Notes: generated by a model not told the origin, from the sequence alone. Numbered from the stretch's first letter, positions 1 to 12,097 are shown. The stretch is DNA of 64,000 bases from DATEDA01 sp963827595 (GCA_963827595.1 CAWHBT010000014.1:124001-188000), one strand, 5' to 3'. A program made the numbers and translations.

Positions 1-3000
1 GCGAAGGCGATCGCCGACCAGGCGGCGGCATGGGTGTATTGGCCGCCGTTCTCCCGGATGCCCGGCGGATAGCCCTTGATGTATCCGGGATCGAGCGGCG
101 TGCGATCGAAGGGCGGTGTGAAGAGCAGGGCTAGACCGTCACTGCGACGGACGAGCTGCTCGTCCACGGCGGCCATGGCACGCGCGGCACGCGCCGGCTC
201 CGCCGCCCCGGAGATCACGCTCCAGGATTGCGCGATCGAGTCGATCCGGCATTCGTCGCTCGCGGACGAGCCGAGCGGCGTTCCGTCGTCGAAGTAGCCG
301 CGCCGGTACCAATCACCGTCCCAGCCGTCCCGCTCGAGCGAGGCTCGCAGCCGAGCGGCGTGCGACCGCCACTTCGCGGCCCGCGCCGCTTCGCCGCGAG
401 CGTTCGCCAACGGCGCGAACGCCGCCAGCGTCGCGTGCAGGAACCAGCCGAGCCAGACGCTCTCCCCCTTGCCCAGCTCGCCGACCCGGTTCATGCCGTC
501 GTTCCAGTCGCCGGTGCCGATCAGCGGCAGGCCGTGCTCGCCGAGGGCGAGGCTCCGGTCGAGCCCGCGCGCGCAGTGCTCGAAGAGCGAAGCGCTCTCT
601 TCCGCGAGCATGGGCTGGAAGTAGGCATCGTGCTCGCCCGGCCCGAGCGGCTGGCCTTCGAGGAATGGAACTGGCTCGTCCAGCACCGCGCCGTCGCCGG
701 TCGTCTCGACATAGTGCGCGGCGGCGTAGGCGAGCCATATGCGATCGTCGGAGATCGCGCGTCCGCACGCCCTGGCCGGACGGCGGCAGCCACCAGTGCT
801 GGACATCGCCCTCGACGAACTGCCGGGCCGCCGCGCGCAGGAGATGCTCGCGCGTCATCGCCGGTCGCGACAGGGCGAGCGCCATCCCGTCCTGGAGCTG
901 GTCGCGGAATCCGTAAGCGCCGCTCGCCTGGTAGAACGCCGATCGCGCCCACACGCGGCAGGCGAGCGTCTGATAGAGCAGCCAGCGGTTCAGCATGAGG
1001 TCCATCGACCGGTCCGGCGTCTTCACCTGCACCGTGCCGAGCACATCGTCCCAATGCGCGACGACTTCGCGCAGGACCGCATCGAGATCGGCGACCCGGT
1101 AGCGAGCGATCAGGGATTGCGCATCGGCCGTCGTCGCCGCCTGCCCGAGGAGGAAGACCAGCTCCACCGTGGCGCCCGGCTTGAGCTCGACCGGGGCCTG
1201 AAGAGCGCCGCAGGGATCGAGGCCGGCACCGACCCGCCGCGAAAGAGGCGTCTCCCCAGCAAGCGCGGCGGGGTTGTCGAGCGTGCCGTTCCGTCCCAGG
1301 AACTCCCGCCGGTCGCCGGTCCAGGCGATCTGTCGTCCACCCAGGTCCGCGAAGGCGACATGGGAACCGAACGTGATGTTCCAGGGATTGCGCGCGAGCA
1401 TCGCGCCCGTCTCCGGATCGATCTCCGTCACGACCGAGAGTGCGGAGGCGCCGCGGGACGGGCCGAGCACCCACTCGACATAGGCCGTGACCGAAAGCCG
1501 CCGGGCTCGTCCCGAGGTGTTCCGGATCGTCAGCCGCGAGATCTTGATCGGATCGTCGAGCGGCACGTACTGGAGGAGATCGAGCGCGATACCGTGTGCG
1601 GCGTGCTCGAACCGGCTGTATCCCTGGCCGTGCCTGGCGACATAGGGCGCGGTCTCGTCGCGGATCGGCTGGGCCGTCGGCCCCCACAGCTCGCCCGTGT
1701 CCTCGTCGCGCAGGTAGATGACCTCGCCCGGCCGATCGGTGACCGGATCGTTCGACCAGGGCGTGAGCTGGTTCTCGCGGCTCGCGCCCGACCAGGTGTA
1801 GCCGCTGCCCTCGACCGCGACCTGGAAGCCGAACGAGGGATTGGCGATGACGTTGATCCACGGCGCGGGGATCGACCGCCCGGCGCCGAGGATCGTCACG
1901 TACTCCCGTCCGTCCGCGGCGAATCCGCCGAGGCCGTTGAAGAACTCGAGGTCCGGCGCGACCGGAACCTCGGGCGATGCGCTCGCGGACGGCAAGCGCT
2001 GCGAGGGCGGCGCCACGGTGTCCGCTTCCTGTACCCGGACGAGCTGTTCCGGGAGCGTTCCCCGTCGTCCGATCAGCACCGCCCGGGCCATTGCGAGCAG
2101 CAGGGAGCGGGTCTCCACCGGAATGAGATCGGCCCGCAGGACGAACACCGAGCCGCGCGCGAGGTCCGCGCCGATCTGCAGTCGGGACTGGCTCGTCCGG
2201 ACCTGCGTCTCGAGGGCGATCTGAAGATCCTGGATATAGGAGGATCCGCGCTCGTTCAGGATCACGAGATCGACGGCGAGCTGCTTCATCCGCCAGTACT
2301 CGTGGGCCCGCAGCAACTGGCGGACGATGGCGACGTCCTCGATGTCGTCGATCCGCAGGAGGACGATCGGGAGGTCGCCGGAGATGCCCTGCGCCCAGAG
2401 CGCCGCCGGCCGGCCGCCGCCGCGGCGGATGGCGTCCGACGAGGGACGGAGCGACGGATCGGCGTAGAGCACGTGGCCAGCGAGACGCTGAAAGAGGCCC
2501 GCCTGCTCCGCGTCGATGCCGAGATAGCTCAACTGCACTTGCGCCTGGGTCCACGCCAACGTGGCCGCGCGATCGAAGGCGGTCGCGTCCTGATGCTTGT
2601 CGATCAGGTCCAGGGCCTCGCCACGGGACGAGGCGACGACCGTCCAGAACGCGATGCGCGCCGCCCTGCCCGGCGGCACCCGCACGCGGCGTCGCAGCGC
2701 GAAATACGGGATCGAGGACCGTGCCGACGGTATTCGACAGCGGCCGGCCATCCATCACCGCGATCGGCGCCCGGGACTCGCGTCCGCGGCCGAGGAAGCG
2801 GGCCCGGTCGGTTTCGATCTCCGGCTCGCCCACCGCTTCGCCTTCTACGACGGCGAGATGCGCCACCCAGACCTCGGGCTCGTCGGGCGATCGGCGCCGC
2901 CGCGTCGCGAGGACCGCGCCCTGCTTGTGGAGGTATTCCGTCTGCACGAAGAGCTTGGAGAAGGCCGGGTGCGCCGTGTCGGCGGCGGGCGGCGCCAGCA

Positions 3001-6000
3001 CGAGCTCGGCGTACGAGGTGAGCTCGATGTCCCGGGCCCGGCTGCCCGCATTCGCGACCGAGACGCGGCGAACCTCGGCGTTGTCCTCCGGCGAGACGAG
3101 GACCTCGAGCATCGTGGTGATCGGTCCGTCGTGCCGGACGAACTCGGCGCGATCCTCGGTGAACGTGACGTCGTAGCGGTCCGGCTCGACGCCGCTCGGC
3201 TGGTAGCCCGCGGACCACACGCCGCCGCTCTGCACGTCGCGCAGGAAGACGTAGGCGCCCCAGTCGTCGCGGGTGGCGTCTTCGCGCCAGCGCGTGATTC
3301 CGAGGTCGCCACAGCGGCTGTACCCGGAGCCGGCGCCCGTCAGCATGACCGCGTACCGGCCGTTCGAGAGCAGGTGCACTTGCGGCGTGGCGTCGTGCGG
3401 GGAGCGGAGCCGTCGCACCGCTGGCAGCTCCAGGTCGCGGACCGTCGCCGCCGTCTTGACTTCCTCCGCCCTGGGATGCGCCACCGCGACGTCGCGCGGC
3501 GTGCGTTCCTGCAGCAGCAGCTCCGTCGCCTGCACGATCGGCTCGGCATGAAACCGTGCCCGCATCGCGCCGTCCAGGAGCGCGTTGGCGATCGCGACCA
3601 CGGTCATGCCCTGATGGTGCGCCATGAAGGCGCGGACGATCGCAACGTCCTTCCCCTCCGGCAGACGCGTGGGCGTGTAGTCCAGGGCCTCGTAGAAGCC
3701 GTAGCGGCCACGCGCGCCGATCGGCGGCGAGGCGGGCGAAGTTGCGCGCCGCCGCTCCCGGATCGACCATGGCCGCGAGCGCCGTCGCGTAGGGCGCGAC
3801 GACGGCGTTCTCGCCGAGACCGCGTTTCAGCCCCAGGCCCGGGACGCCGAAGTTCGAATACTGATAGGTGTGCTCCAGGTCGCGGACGTTGTAGGCGGAC
3901 TCCGAGATCCCCCAGGGCACGTCGAGCGTGGCGCCATAGCTCACCTGCCGGCGGACGACGAGGCGGCTCGTCTCCTCGAGCAGGCTGCCGGCCGGTGCGC
4001 GCATCACGAGCGACGGCATCAGGTACTCGAACATCGAGCCTGACCAGGAGATCAGCGCCGCGCCGCGCCCGGCCGAGGTGACGGCACGCCCGAGCCGGAA
4101 CCAGTGCCGCGGAGGGACGTCGCCCTTGGCGATCGCCACGAAGCTTGCCAGGCGCGCTTCGGATGCGAGCAGGTCGTAGCAGCTCGGGTCGAGCATGCCG
4201 TCCGCCACCCGGTACCCGATCGAGAGGAGCTTGCGCTCCGGGTCGAGGAGAAAGCCGAACTCCATCGCGCCGGCCAGCGTCCGCGCCGTCGCCTCGAGCG
4301 CCGTCAGGCGCCGTTCCAGGGAGCGGGCGGCGTCGGCGTCCGGGGCTACGTCCCGGCGGTGACTCTCGATCGACGCGAGCGTCGCCTCGGCCCAGAACAG
4401 CATCTCGGCGCCGGCGTCGTCGCCGCGTTCGCTCGCGAGCGTGCGCGCGATGTCGGCCATCGTCGCGGCGTGCGGCGCGGCTTCCGCCAGCCGCGCGCCG
4501 ATGTCCTCCGGCGGCATCGGCGCCCGACGGAGCGCGGCAGCAAGCGCATCGAGCGCGTCGCCGAGCTGGTGCCGCGTGATCGTCTGCGTTCGCCGGTCGT
4601 CGGGAAGTCCCGCCAAGGATTCGCGCGTCAGCTGGAGGGCGTCTTCGATCCCGGCAAGCACTTCGGGGCCTGCCGCCGTACGGCCGATCCACTCCCGGCA
4701 GGCATTCGCCAGCGCGACCAGATGCCCGGCGAGGTTGCCGCTATCCACCGACGAGACGTACTGCGGATCGAGCGGCCGGAGATCCCGCGTGTCGTACCAG
4801 TTGTAGAAGTGCCCGCGGAACCGCGCGAGGCCGCCCATCGTCGCGAGCGCCGCTTCCAGCCGGTCGACGGTCTCGATCGTCCCCGCCCAGCCGAAGTCGC
4901 GGGCGCTCACCGCGGAGAGGAGGTAGACGCCGAGATTGGTGGGCGAGGTCCGGTGCGCGACGACCGGTTTCGGGTCTTCCTGGAAGTTGTCCGGCGGGAG
5001 CATGTGATCCGTCGGCGTCACGAAGGTCTCGAAGAAGCGCCAGGTGCGGCGCGCAACCAGGCGCAAGGCACTGGCGTCGGCAGTCGAAACCGGCACGCGG
5101 CCGGCGACGAGCGGCGACAGGCTCGTCCATCGGGCGATGGCGGGCGACGCGATCCAGGCGATGATGAACGGCGCCGCCACCGGCCAGGCATCGCGCCCGA
5201 CCCACCAGACGACGGCGGCGACGACGATCCCGACGGCCACGCCGCCGTTCATCTGGCGATAGAACCCGGCGAGGTCGAGCCGGGGACTGACCTGCGACTG
5301 AGCCGCCGTGACCCAGTCGAGCAGGTGCCGGCGGCTCACGAGCAGGCGGAACAGCGTTCGTCCGATCGCATCGGCCATCAGCCATGCCTGGTGCGCGAGG
5401 AAGACGGCGAGCAGCGCGGTCTGGGACAGCGCGAGCCGGACATCCGCGGCGAGCGCGCGGAGATGGCTGCGTGCCGTGACCCGCGCGCGTCGCGGCACGA
5501 TCGCGGAGAGGACCGGGAGCAGCGTCGACAGCGCGATCGTCGACAGGATGAAGCCCGTCCACACGAGGGCCGCCTGCAGGGGCAGAGTCCATCCCGCCAC
5601 GAGCGCGACCAGGCTCGCCGGCGCCGAGAGCGACCGCCGCAGGTTGTCCAGCATCTTCCAGCGGCCGATCAGCGGCAGTGCGCCTGCACTCCGGTCGTCG
5701 GCCGAGGCTTCGCCGCGACCGAGAATCCACGGCGCGAGCTGCCAGTCGCCACGGGCCCAGCGGTGCTGACGTCCGGCCGCGACGTCGTAGCGCGACGGAA
5801 ACTCCTCGACCACCTCGATGTCGGATGCGAGGCCGGCGCGAGCGAAGGTCCCTTCGAAGAGATCGTGACTGAGCAGCGCGTTCTCTGGCACCCGAGCATC
5901 GAGCGCGGCTTCGAAGGCATCCACGTCGTAGATGCCCTTGCCGGTGTAGGAGCCTTCGCCGAAAAGATCCTGATACACGTCGGACACCGCGGCGGAGTAG

Positions 6001-8111
6001 GGATCAATCCCGCTCATGCTGGAGGAGATGCGCTGGAAGAGTGATCCTTCGCGACCGACCGGCAGCGAAGGCGTGACGCGCGGCTGCAGCACCCCGTATC
6101 CGTCGACCACGCGTCGCGTGACGGGGTCGAACCGCGGCCGGTTGAGCGCGTGCGCCATCTTGCCGACCAGCCGGCGCGCCGTTTCGCGCGGCATCCGCGT
6201 ATCGGCGTCGAGGGTGATGACGTAGCGAACGCCGGCCGGCGGTGCCGAGAGCCGCTCGCCGACCCTCACGAAGGTCGTATCGGTCGCACCGCGGAGCAGC
6301 CGGTTCAACTCGTGGAGCTTGCCGCGCTTGCGTTCCCACCCGATCCACCGGCGCTGCCCTTCGTTCCACACCCGCCGGCGATGGAAGAGGAGGAAGCGGT
6401 CCCCGCCGGCGGCGGGTCCGTAGCGGCGATTCAGGCGGGCGATGCCGGTGACGGCGGCGTCGAGGAGCGCGTCGTCTCCCTGGACCGTCTCGGTCACGGC
6501 GTCCGTCCAGTCCGAGAGCAGCGCGAAGTGGAGCTCGCCTTCCGGACTCGCAAGATGGTGGATCTCCAGACCCTCGAGCTGCTCTTCCAGCGCGGCCCGG
6601 GTCGTGAGCAGGATCGGGACGGCGACCACCGTGCGCAGATGCGAAGGCACGCCGTCGCGAAGCTCCAGGCCCGGCAGGATCATCGCGCCGAACCCTCTCG
6701 TCACGGCGCGGTTTACGAGCGCCATCGCCGCATCGATCGACGGGATCAGCCCGAGGGCCGCGAGGACGCCGAGCCACCAGGCGCCGATTCCCGCGCCCGC
6801 CAATACCGCGAGCGGCATGGCGAGAATGATCGCGGCGACCGCCATGACCCCGCCGATATAGCCGCGGATGCCGATCGTGGCGCTGAAACGACCGGGCCAG
6901 GTCCGCAGCGGCGCGCGAAAGCCGATCGTCGCCTCGAACGCGCGACGCCCGCCGGCGATCAGGTGATAGCCGGGATCGCGCTTGCGGCGATCGGGGTCGT
7001 CGCCCTCTTCCGGCTTCTGGAGCGCCGGGTCGTTCGCGGCCGCCAGAGCCTCACGCGCAATCTCCAGCTCCGAGAGTCTCGAGCCGCGCGCCAGCGCCTC
7101 GATCGCGCTGCGGTAGAGGTTCCGCGTGGGAAAATCCATCTGCGCGAAGTCGCTGCCGGGCCGCAGCGTGTCGTCGATGAGACTGACGTCCTCGACGAGC
7201 CCGGACCAGTCGACATCCGAGATGAGGCGCATGCTCGTGATGACGTTGCGGACCGTCACGTTCGTCGCACCTTGTCGCTGGTGCTCGTCGTGCACGATCG
7301 CGTCGGCGGTCGTGCCCTGCGCCGCCAGGCGCTCCTCGAGCCACAGCAGCGCCGGGGTGACCTTCGGATCCTGGTCCCGCAGCCGTTGCACGAGCTGGAC
7401 GGCGAACGCCGCGGGCAGCGGAGCTTCTTCGTAGTGTTGGAGGCTCGGGGCGATCGATTCCGCCGGAGGCGCGTTCACGCCCAGGAGCCGATCGGCCAGG
7501 GCGTCCGCTTCCTGGCGCGCGGCGCGGCCCGCCACGATGCGCCTGGCCCCGCGCCGGAGATTCTCCACGAGCACGACCCGCAGCGTGATCGCGACCGCCC
7601 ATAGCTCCCCGATCGTCAGGGGCTGAACGCGCTGGTAGGCGCGCACGAACCGGCGCAGCATCTCCGGGTCGAAGCGGCTGTCGGTATGCGCGACGAAGGC
7701 CCAGGCGACGCCGAAGACCCGCGGATAGCCGGCGAACGGCCCGTCGGCGAGCTTCGGCAGTTGCCGGTAGTAGCCGGGCGGCAGATCGTCACGGATCTCG
7801 CGGATCTGCTCCTCGACGAGGTGATAGTTGTCGAGCAGCCACTCGGCGGCCGGCGTGATCGCCCCGCCCTCCCCGACCGCGCGGGCGATGGCGCGATAGG
7901 CGTCGAGCAGGATCGATTCGTTCTCCTTCAGCCGGACGGCGAGCGACCGTCCGCTCGCCGGGCCCGCGGTGACCGGCTGTGCCGCCGCGAGGCTCTCGGC
8001 ATGCTGCTCGAGACGCTCGATGCTGAAGAGTTCCTCGCGGATGGACTCTTCGTTGTCCCATGGCGCAGCCTGCGACGCGCGCCCGAACGCCCGGAGAATC
8101 GTCGATTTCAA
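1..8111 (-). CDS. ndvB: cyclic beta-1,2-glucan synthase (GT84/GH94), 3' end outside window, three frameshifts
   Basis: Membrane enzyme that builds and cyclises periplasmic beta-1,2-glucan from UDP-glucose. About 2,700 codons are present and the 3' end lies outside the window. In order: an N-terminal helical region, membrane segments near 6.7-6.9 kb, a GT84 core with a DAD motif near 6.2 kb and HRWARGDW near 5.75 kb, more membrane segments, then glycoside-phosphorylase-like GH94 repeats, including GDWNDGM near 500 that carries the family's catalytic Asp. The frame shifts near 3721, 2706 and 758; homology continues without stops across each. The start is uncertain: I chose TTG at 8111 because the frame upstream (ATG at 8210) codes only low-complexity Pro/Arg sequence. 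Family assignment is firm; intactness is not. Confidence 0.9.
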
Positions 8112-8630
8112 TCGGGCCTTGCGACGCGGAGCGTGCCCTGGATGAGGCGGTCGGCTGGTGCGCCGCGGAGGTGGATGCGATGACGGCCGGCCGGACGGGC
8201 GGCGTGGCACGGCTCAAACGCTCACTGGGCCGGGCGCCGGCGAGACATCGTGCCGGCGAGAACGGAGTGTCTAGCGGTACCGGTGACTCTTTCGACCACG
8301 CACATAGCGGGCCCCTGGGGATGGTCATCAGCCCGGGGTCGCCAATCGGGGGCGTGAGAGGTGGGAAGTGCCAGCGCCTCTATCGATGACTCACTATACG
8401 CGGGTCGGCTTTCGCCCGTGACCGGACAAATGAGACGCTGCCCGACTGCTCATCTAAGCGGCCGCCGAGGCGTTGCCCGGCGCCCGTCCAGGCCTGATCC
8501 TTTTCCTGCCGACCTTCGCGGATCGCGAACTTCAACCCGCACGTGCACATCCGTGTGGGCGACGGGGCGTTGCCGTGCGTGGGGGCCGGATTCGCGACAA
8601 AATAGCGGCAGTTGCATCGGTCGAATCTCC
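8112..8630. other. divergent intergenic region
   Basis: About 520 bases between the glucan synthase and the Bug-type binding protein, which point away from each other, so both promoters should lie here. I see no convincing ORF, operator or terminator. Short open frames here have coding-unlike composition and no recognisable product. Confidence 0.4.
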
Positions 8631-8640
8631 GGAGGGAGGG
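8631..8640 (+). promoter_or_regulatory. ribosome binding site deciding a TTG start
   Basis: GGAGGGAGGG lies seven bases upstream of TTG at 8648. The longer in-frame ATG at 8612 would add a charged stretch before the signal peptide and has no such site. This favours the TTG start. Confidence 0.7.
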
Positions 8641-8647
8641 CGAGACC

Positions 8648-9625
8648 TTGAGAGCGAATCGCGCCCTGGATCTTGCAGGCGTCGCGGCGGCGCTGCTTCT
8701 CGCCCTGGCGACTCAGCAAGCGAGCGCACAGTACCCGAGCCGGCCGATCCGCCTGCTCGTGCCCAATCCCCCGGGCGGGGCCGCCGATACGATTGCCCGC
8801 GTGCTTGCCCCCAAGCTCGGCGAGGCGCTCGGCCAGCCGATCGTCGTGGAGAACCGTCCGGGCTCGAACGGCAACCTCTCAACCGAGCTCGCCGCAAGGG
8901 CCGCACCCGACGGATACACGCTGCTCCTCGGCCAGGACAGCCAGATCGTCATCAGCCCGCATCTTTACGCGAAGCTTCCGGTCGATACGCTCAAGGACCT
9001 CGTGCCCGTCGCCACGCTCGTCACCACCCAGCTGGTGCTCGCGGTCAACGCCGCGGTACCGGCGAAAGACCTCTCGGAGTTTCTGGAATACGCGCGCCGC
9101 GCCAATCCGCCGCTCGCGTACGCCTCGATCGGCAACGGCAGCCAGCACCATCTCACCATGGAGATGCTCAAGGCGCGTGCCGGTGTCAACCTCCTGCACG
9201 TGCCTTACAAGGGCGGTGGTCCCGCGACCGTCGCGCTGCTCGCCGGGGATGTGCCCGTCATGTTCGGGGGGAACTCCGTGACCGGGCATATCAAGGCAGG
9301 GAAATTGCGCGGGCTGGCGGTAGCGGGGAAGCACCGCTCCGAGACCTTTCCCGATCTGCCGAGGCTCGGCGAGTTTTTTCCCGGATTCGAGGTGCAGGCG
9401 TGGTTGGGGCTTTTCACCGCGGCCGGAGTACCGCCCGCAGTGATCTCGAAGTTGCACGGCGAAACCAATCGGGTGCTCGCCAGCGCCGACGTGCGTGACA
9501 AGGTACGCAGCGTTGGCGGGCTGGAGCCTTTCATTTCCACCCCCGAGGAATTCGCCGCGCTGATCCGCGCGGAGTATCTCAAGTATGCGGAGGTGGTGAA
9601 GGCCGTCGGCGCGAAGATCGACTAG
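8648..9625 (+). CDS. Bug/TctC-family tripartite tricarboxylate transporter substrate-binding protein
   Basis: Secreted periplasmic solute-binding protein, 325 residues, normal for the family. A Sec signal peptide (hydrophobic run LAGVAAALLLALA, cleavage near ASA-QYPSRP) precedes the typical first strand PIRLLVPNPPGG and the motif VVENRPG. HVPYKGGGP and the C-terminal STPEEFAALI are also family hallmarks. The family binds carboxylates, aromatic acids and other small organic acids; the ligand cannot be read from sequence. No TctA/TctB membrane genes lie nearby, which is common for these proteins in Betaproteobacteria. It stands alone, convergent with the flavin monooxygenase-like gene. Confidence 0.93.
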   Translation: MRANRALDLAGVAAALLLALATQQASAQYPSRPIRLLVPNPPGGAADTIARVLAPKLGEALGQPIVVENRPGSNGNLSTELAARAAPDGYTLLLGQDSQIVISPHLYAKLPVDTLKDLVPVATLVTTQLVLAVNAAVPAKDLSEFLEYARRANPPLAYASIGNGSQHHLTMEMLKARAGVNLLHVPYKGGGPATVALLAGDVPVMFGGNSVTGHIKAGKLRGLAVAGKHRSETFPDLPRLGEFFPGFEVQAWLGLFTAAGVPPAVISKLHGETNRVLASADVRDKVRSVGGLEPFISTPEEFAALIRAEYLKYAEVVKAVGAKID

Positions 9626-9659
9626 CGCCCGTTGCTATCCGGCTTGCATCGGCTCGCGA

Positions 9660-10928
9660 TCAGGCGTCGGCGGCCGCCGCGCCCACGCCGGCGCTCCGCG
9701 CGCCGAGATGGGAGGCGAGGTGCGCGCTCAGGTCGCGCGCATCGTCGCCGGCCCCGTCGATGAGGCTCGATTTCCGGCGCCGCAGGAACGTCAGGCCCAG
9801 GACGTACAGTCCGGGCGATTCCGTCACGACGCCGCCATCGTGGCGGATGTTGCCCTTGCGGTCGAGGACCGGGACGTCGAGCCAGGAGTAGTCGGGGCGA
9901 AACCCGGTAGCCCAGACGATCGTCCTGATCCCGCTGCGACCGAGATCGAGCCCGAGCGGCGGCGATGCTTCGACGCGCGTCGGCTCGGGGCGATGCGGCG
10001 GATCGACCGCGCCGCTCAGGCCGTGTTCCGCGGCCCACTCGTCGATCCTGTTCAGCAGCCGATTCAGCTTGAGGTCGGCCAGCTCGCACACGTTGCGCAA
10101 CGATCCCGAGAACTGGGCCTTGCCGTCCCGAATGCCGGCGAGTCGGCCCACGAGCTTCACCCCGAGCGACGTGAGTGCGTTCAGATCGATGTTCCGGCGG
10201 TCGGGATAGCCCGCGATCTGGAACGAGGGCAGGCTGCGGGCGCGGGTAATGTTTTCGACCTGGTCGTAGCGCTCGTCGTTCAGGCCCGTGGCATCCATCC
10301 ACCACTGGATGTCCCGGCCGCGGTACATCCGGGGAGCACGCACGTGCTCGCCCACCGCGAGCGTCACGGGACGTCCGGAGCGGTGGATCTCGTCGGCGAT
10401 CTGCGCGCCGGAGGCGGCCGCGCCGACGACCAGCACGCCCCCCGCTTCGAGGCTCTCCGCGTTGCGGTACTGAACGGTGGTCAGCTGGGTGAAGCCAGGC
10501 GGCACTGCCTCCGAGAGCTTCGGCACCTGCGCGATGTTGAACGCGCCGGTGGCAAGCACGACCGCTTTGCAATGCCAAGTGCCCTGCCCGGTGACGACCT
10601 CGTAGCCATCGGCCGTGCGCCGGACGGAAGTAACCGGGCAATGCGTTCGCAGGGGAGCCGAGACCGCTTTCGCGTAGCGCTCGATGAACGCGATGGTCTC
10701 GGGCATTGTCCGGAAACCGTCCGGATCGTCGCCCTCGTACCCGAAGCCCGGCAGGCGACTCTGCCAGTTCGGCGTGAGCAGGGTGAGCGAATCCCAGCGC
10801 TCGGTGCGCCAGGTGTTGGCGACCTCGCCGCGCTCGAGGACCACGTGGTCGATCGAGCGCCGGGCGAGCCACCAGCTCATGGCCAGCCCGGCCTGGCCCG
10901 CGCCGATGACGACGACGGTCGTGCGCAC
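9660..10928 (-). CDS. flavin-dependent monooxygenase-like NAD(P)/FAD oxidoreductase
   Basis: 422 residues with an N-terminal FAD-binding Rossmann motif GAGQAG (residues 8-13) and a second dinucleotide motif GAAASG near residue 170, the two-fold layout of flavin-containing monooxygenase/CzcO-type proteins. ATGFRPDYSWL near residue 340 is the usual C-terminal ATG motif. Such enzymes transfer one oxygen from O2, using NAD(P)H, to N, S or carbonyl groups of small molecules; the substrate is unknown. The start at 10928 puts the FAD strand at the very N-terminus, as expected. It lies 33 bases downstream of the OsmC gene on the same strand, so co-transcription is likely. Confidence 0.88.
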   Translation of the reverse strand: MRTTVVVIGAGQAGLAMSWWLARRSIDHVVLERGEVANTWRTERWDSLTLLTPNWQSRLPGFGYEGDDPDGFRTMPETIAFIERYAKAVSAPLRTHCPVTSVRRTADGYEVVTGQGTWHCKAVVLATGAFNIAQVPKLSEAVPPGFTQLTTVQYRNAESLEAGGVLVVGAAASGAQIADEIHRSGRPVTLAVGEHVRAPRMYRGRDIQWWMDATGLNDERYDQVENITRARSLPSFQIAGYPDRRNIDLNALTSLGVKLVGRLAGIRDGKAQFSGSLRNVCELADLKLNRLLNRIDEWAAEHGLSGAVDPPHRPEPTRVEASPPLGLDLGRSGIRTIVWATGFRPDYSWLDVPVLDRKGNIRHDGGVVTESPGLYVLGLTFLRRRKSSLIDGAGDDARDLSAHLASHLGARSAGVGAAAADA

Positions 10929-10961
10929 CCGGCGCGGTGCCTCGTGCGAGGCGAAGCGGCG

Positions 10962-11528
10962 TTACGCCACCTCGACCGTGACGTTCGTCGGGTTGGTGAT
11001 GATGTCGTAGACCGCGGAGCGCTTCTGCGACTGTGCGACGATCGCTTTGATGTCCTCGGGCGACGCGTCGGCGTCGATCTTGTAGGTCACCTTTATCCCG
11101 TCAAAGCCATTGCGCACGTCCTCGTCGACGCCGAGGATGCCGCGGATGTCCATTCCGGCCTCCAGCGTCGCCGACACGGAACGCAGCTGGACCTTGCGCG
11201 CCTGGGCGACGGCCGCGACGCCGGCGGTGAGGCAGCCCGCGAGGCCGGCCAGGACGATCTCCACCGGGGTGGCGGCGTTGTCTTCGGATGCGAACACCTC
11301 GGGATGGTCGCCGTCGAAGGTGAACTTCGACTTGTGCTTCTGCTCGGCGCCCAGGCCGTAGAAGCTCTCGACGGTGGAACGGCTGTGCGTGCCCTTGATC
11401 CACTGGACCGTCGCGCGCCACTTGAACTTCGCCGCTTCCGGTGCGTTTTTGAGCGCTTCCTGCGCGCCAAACAACGCGTCGACGTTGACGCCGTTGTTCA
11501 CGGGCTTGTCGGTCTTTGCTGTCGCCAT
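10962..11528 (-). CDS. OsmC family protein
   Basis: 188 residues of the OsmC/Ohr fold, a cytosolic family that includes thiol peroxidases. The start at 11528 is supported by AAGGAG seven bases upstream; longer frames are low quality. The segment LAGLAGCLTAG near residue 90 carries the family's first cysteine. I see no second cysteine: the C-terminal position usually holding it reads RSAVYD. A classical two-cysteine peroxidase mechanism is therefore doubtful. It is first in a likely two-gene unit with the flavin oxidoreductase, and a plausible TATACT -10 box lies 31 bases upstream. Confidence 0.88.
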   Translation of the reverse strand: MATAKTDKPVNNGVNVDALFGAQEALKNAPEAAKFKWRATVQWIKGTHSRSTVESFYGLGAEQKHKSKFTFDGDHPEVFASEDNAATPVEIVLAGLAGCLTAGVAAVAQARKVQLRSVSATLEAGMDIRGILGVDEDVRNGFDGIKVTYKIDADASPEDIKAIVAQSQKRSAVYDIITNPTNVTVEVA

Positions 11529-11558
11529 GGCTTTCTCCTTGGGGGGTCGGGGTCGAGA

Positions 11559-11564
11559 AGTATA
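11559..11564 (-). promoter_or_regulatory. candidate -10 box for the OsmC gene
   Basis: Read on the minus strand this is TATACT, 31 bases before the OsmC start codon. No clear -35 is seen. Prediction from sequence only. Confidence 0.4.
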
Positions 11565-11696
11565 GCAGCGCGACGACGACGACCTTATGACTTGTATCGA
11601 CTTGCTTATGCGATCGTTTTGGGCCGCGCGCAGCCTGATCACTCTACGCGCACTTGGTATCGGCAGTTTGTCGCCGGTGTAACTGGTGGGTAACCA

Positions 11697-11770
11697 CGCA
11701 CTCACCGACTACCGCTAACGGGCCGAGCACCGCACGCGACAACGTGCCGCCTCGATCGCGCGAGATCGTG
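11697..11770 (+). repeat. 74-bp dispersed repeat, copy 1
   Basis: An ungapped 74-base stretch that recurs at 49416-49489 with six mismatches by eye. It lies in the OsmC/DUF2917 intergenic region. No inverted repeats or target duplications were evident. Function unknown. Confidence 0.75.
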
Positions 11771-11872
11771 GTGCTCTGGCACGCGCGCTGAAGCGCGCTC
11801 GACGTTTCATCTGCAATTCACCACGTACCGCCCGGAAACCGCGGTGCAACGGGCGCAGACGACCATCGCGCC

Positions 11873-12097
11873 ATGCCCGTCATCGACCTGCAACCAGGAA
11901 AGATTGTCCGCTTGCGTGAAGGCCCCGGCACCACAGTCACCGCTTGCGCGGGGGGCGCGGTGTGGATTACCGAGGAGGATAGCCCGCGCGACGTGGTGCT
12001 GACCCCCGGCCAGAGCTTCACGCTCGCGCGCCCGGGGCTCGCGCTCGTCCAAGCGTTCGGCGACGCCTCGATTTCCGTCGCCACAGCGCGAGGTTAG
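11873..12097 (+). CDS. DUF2917 domain protein
   Basis: 74 residues. It has the pattern of the DUF2917 family found mainly in Betaproteobacteria: a short beta-rich core with AGGAVWITEE, then a DVVLTPGQSF strand. Function of the family is not known. The fold looks like a small cupin-like beta structure (inference). It is followed within about 60 bases by another tiny gene on the same strand. Confidence 0.7.
   Translation: MPVIDLQPGKIVRLREGPGTTVTACAGGAVWITEEDSPRDVVLTPGQSFTLARPGLALVQAFGDASISVATARG

Noticed and set aside
9708..11693. Long open frame (661 codons) on the plus strand opposite the flavin oxidoreductase and OsmC genes
   Set aside because: Antisense shadow of two recognisable genes in high-GC DNA; Arg/Val/Asp-rich product with no known domain.
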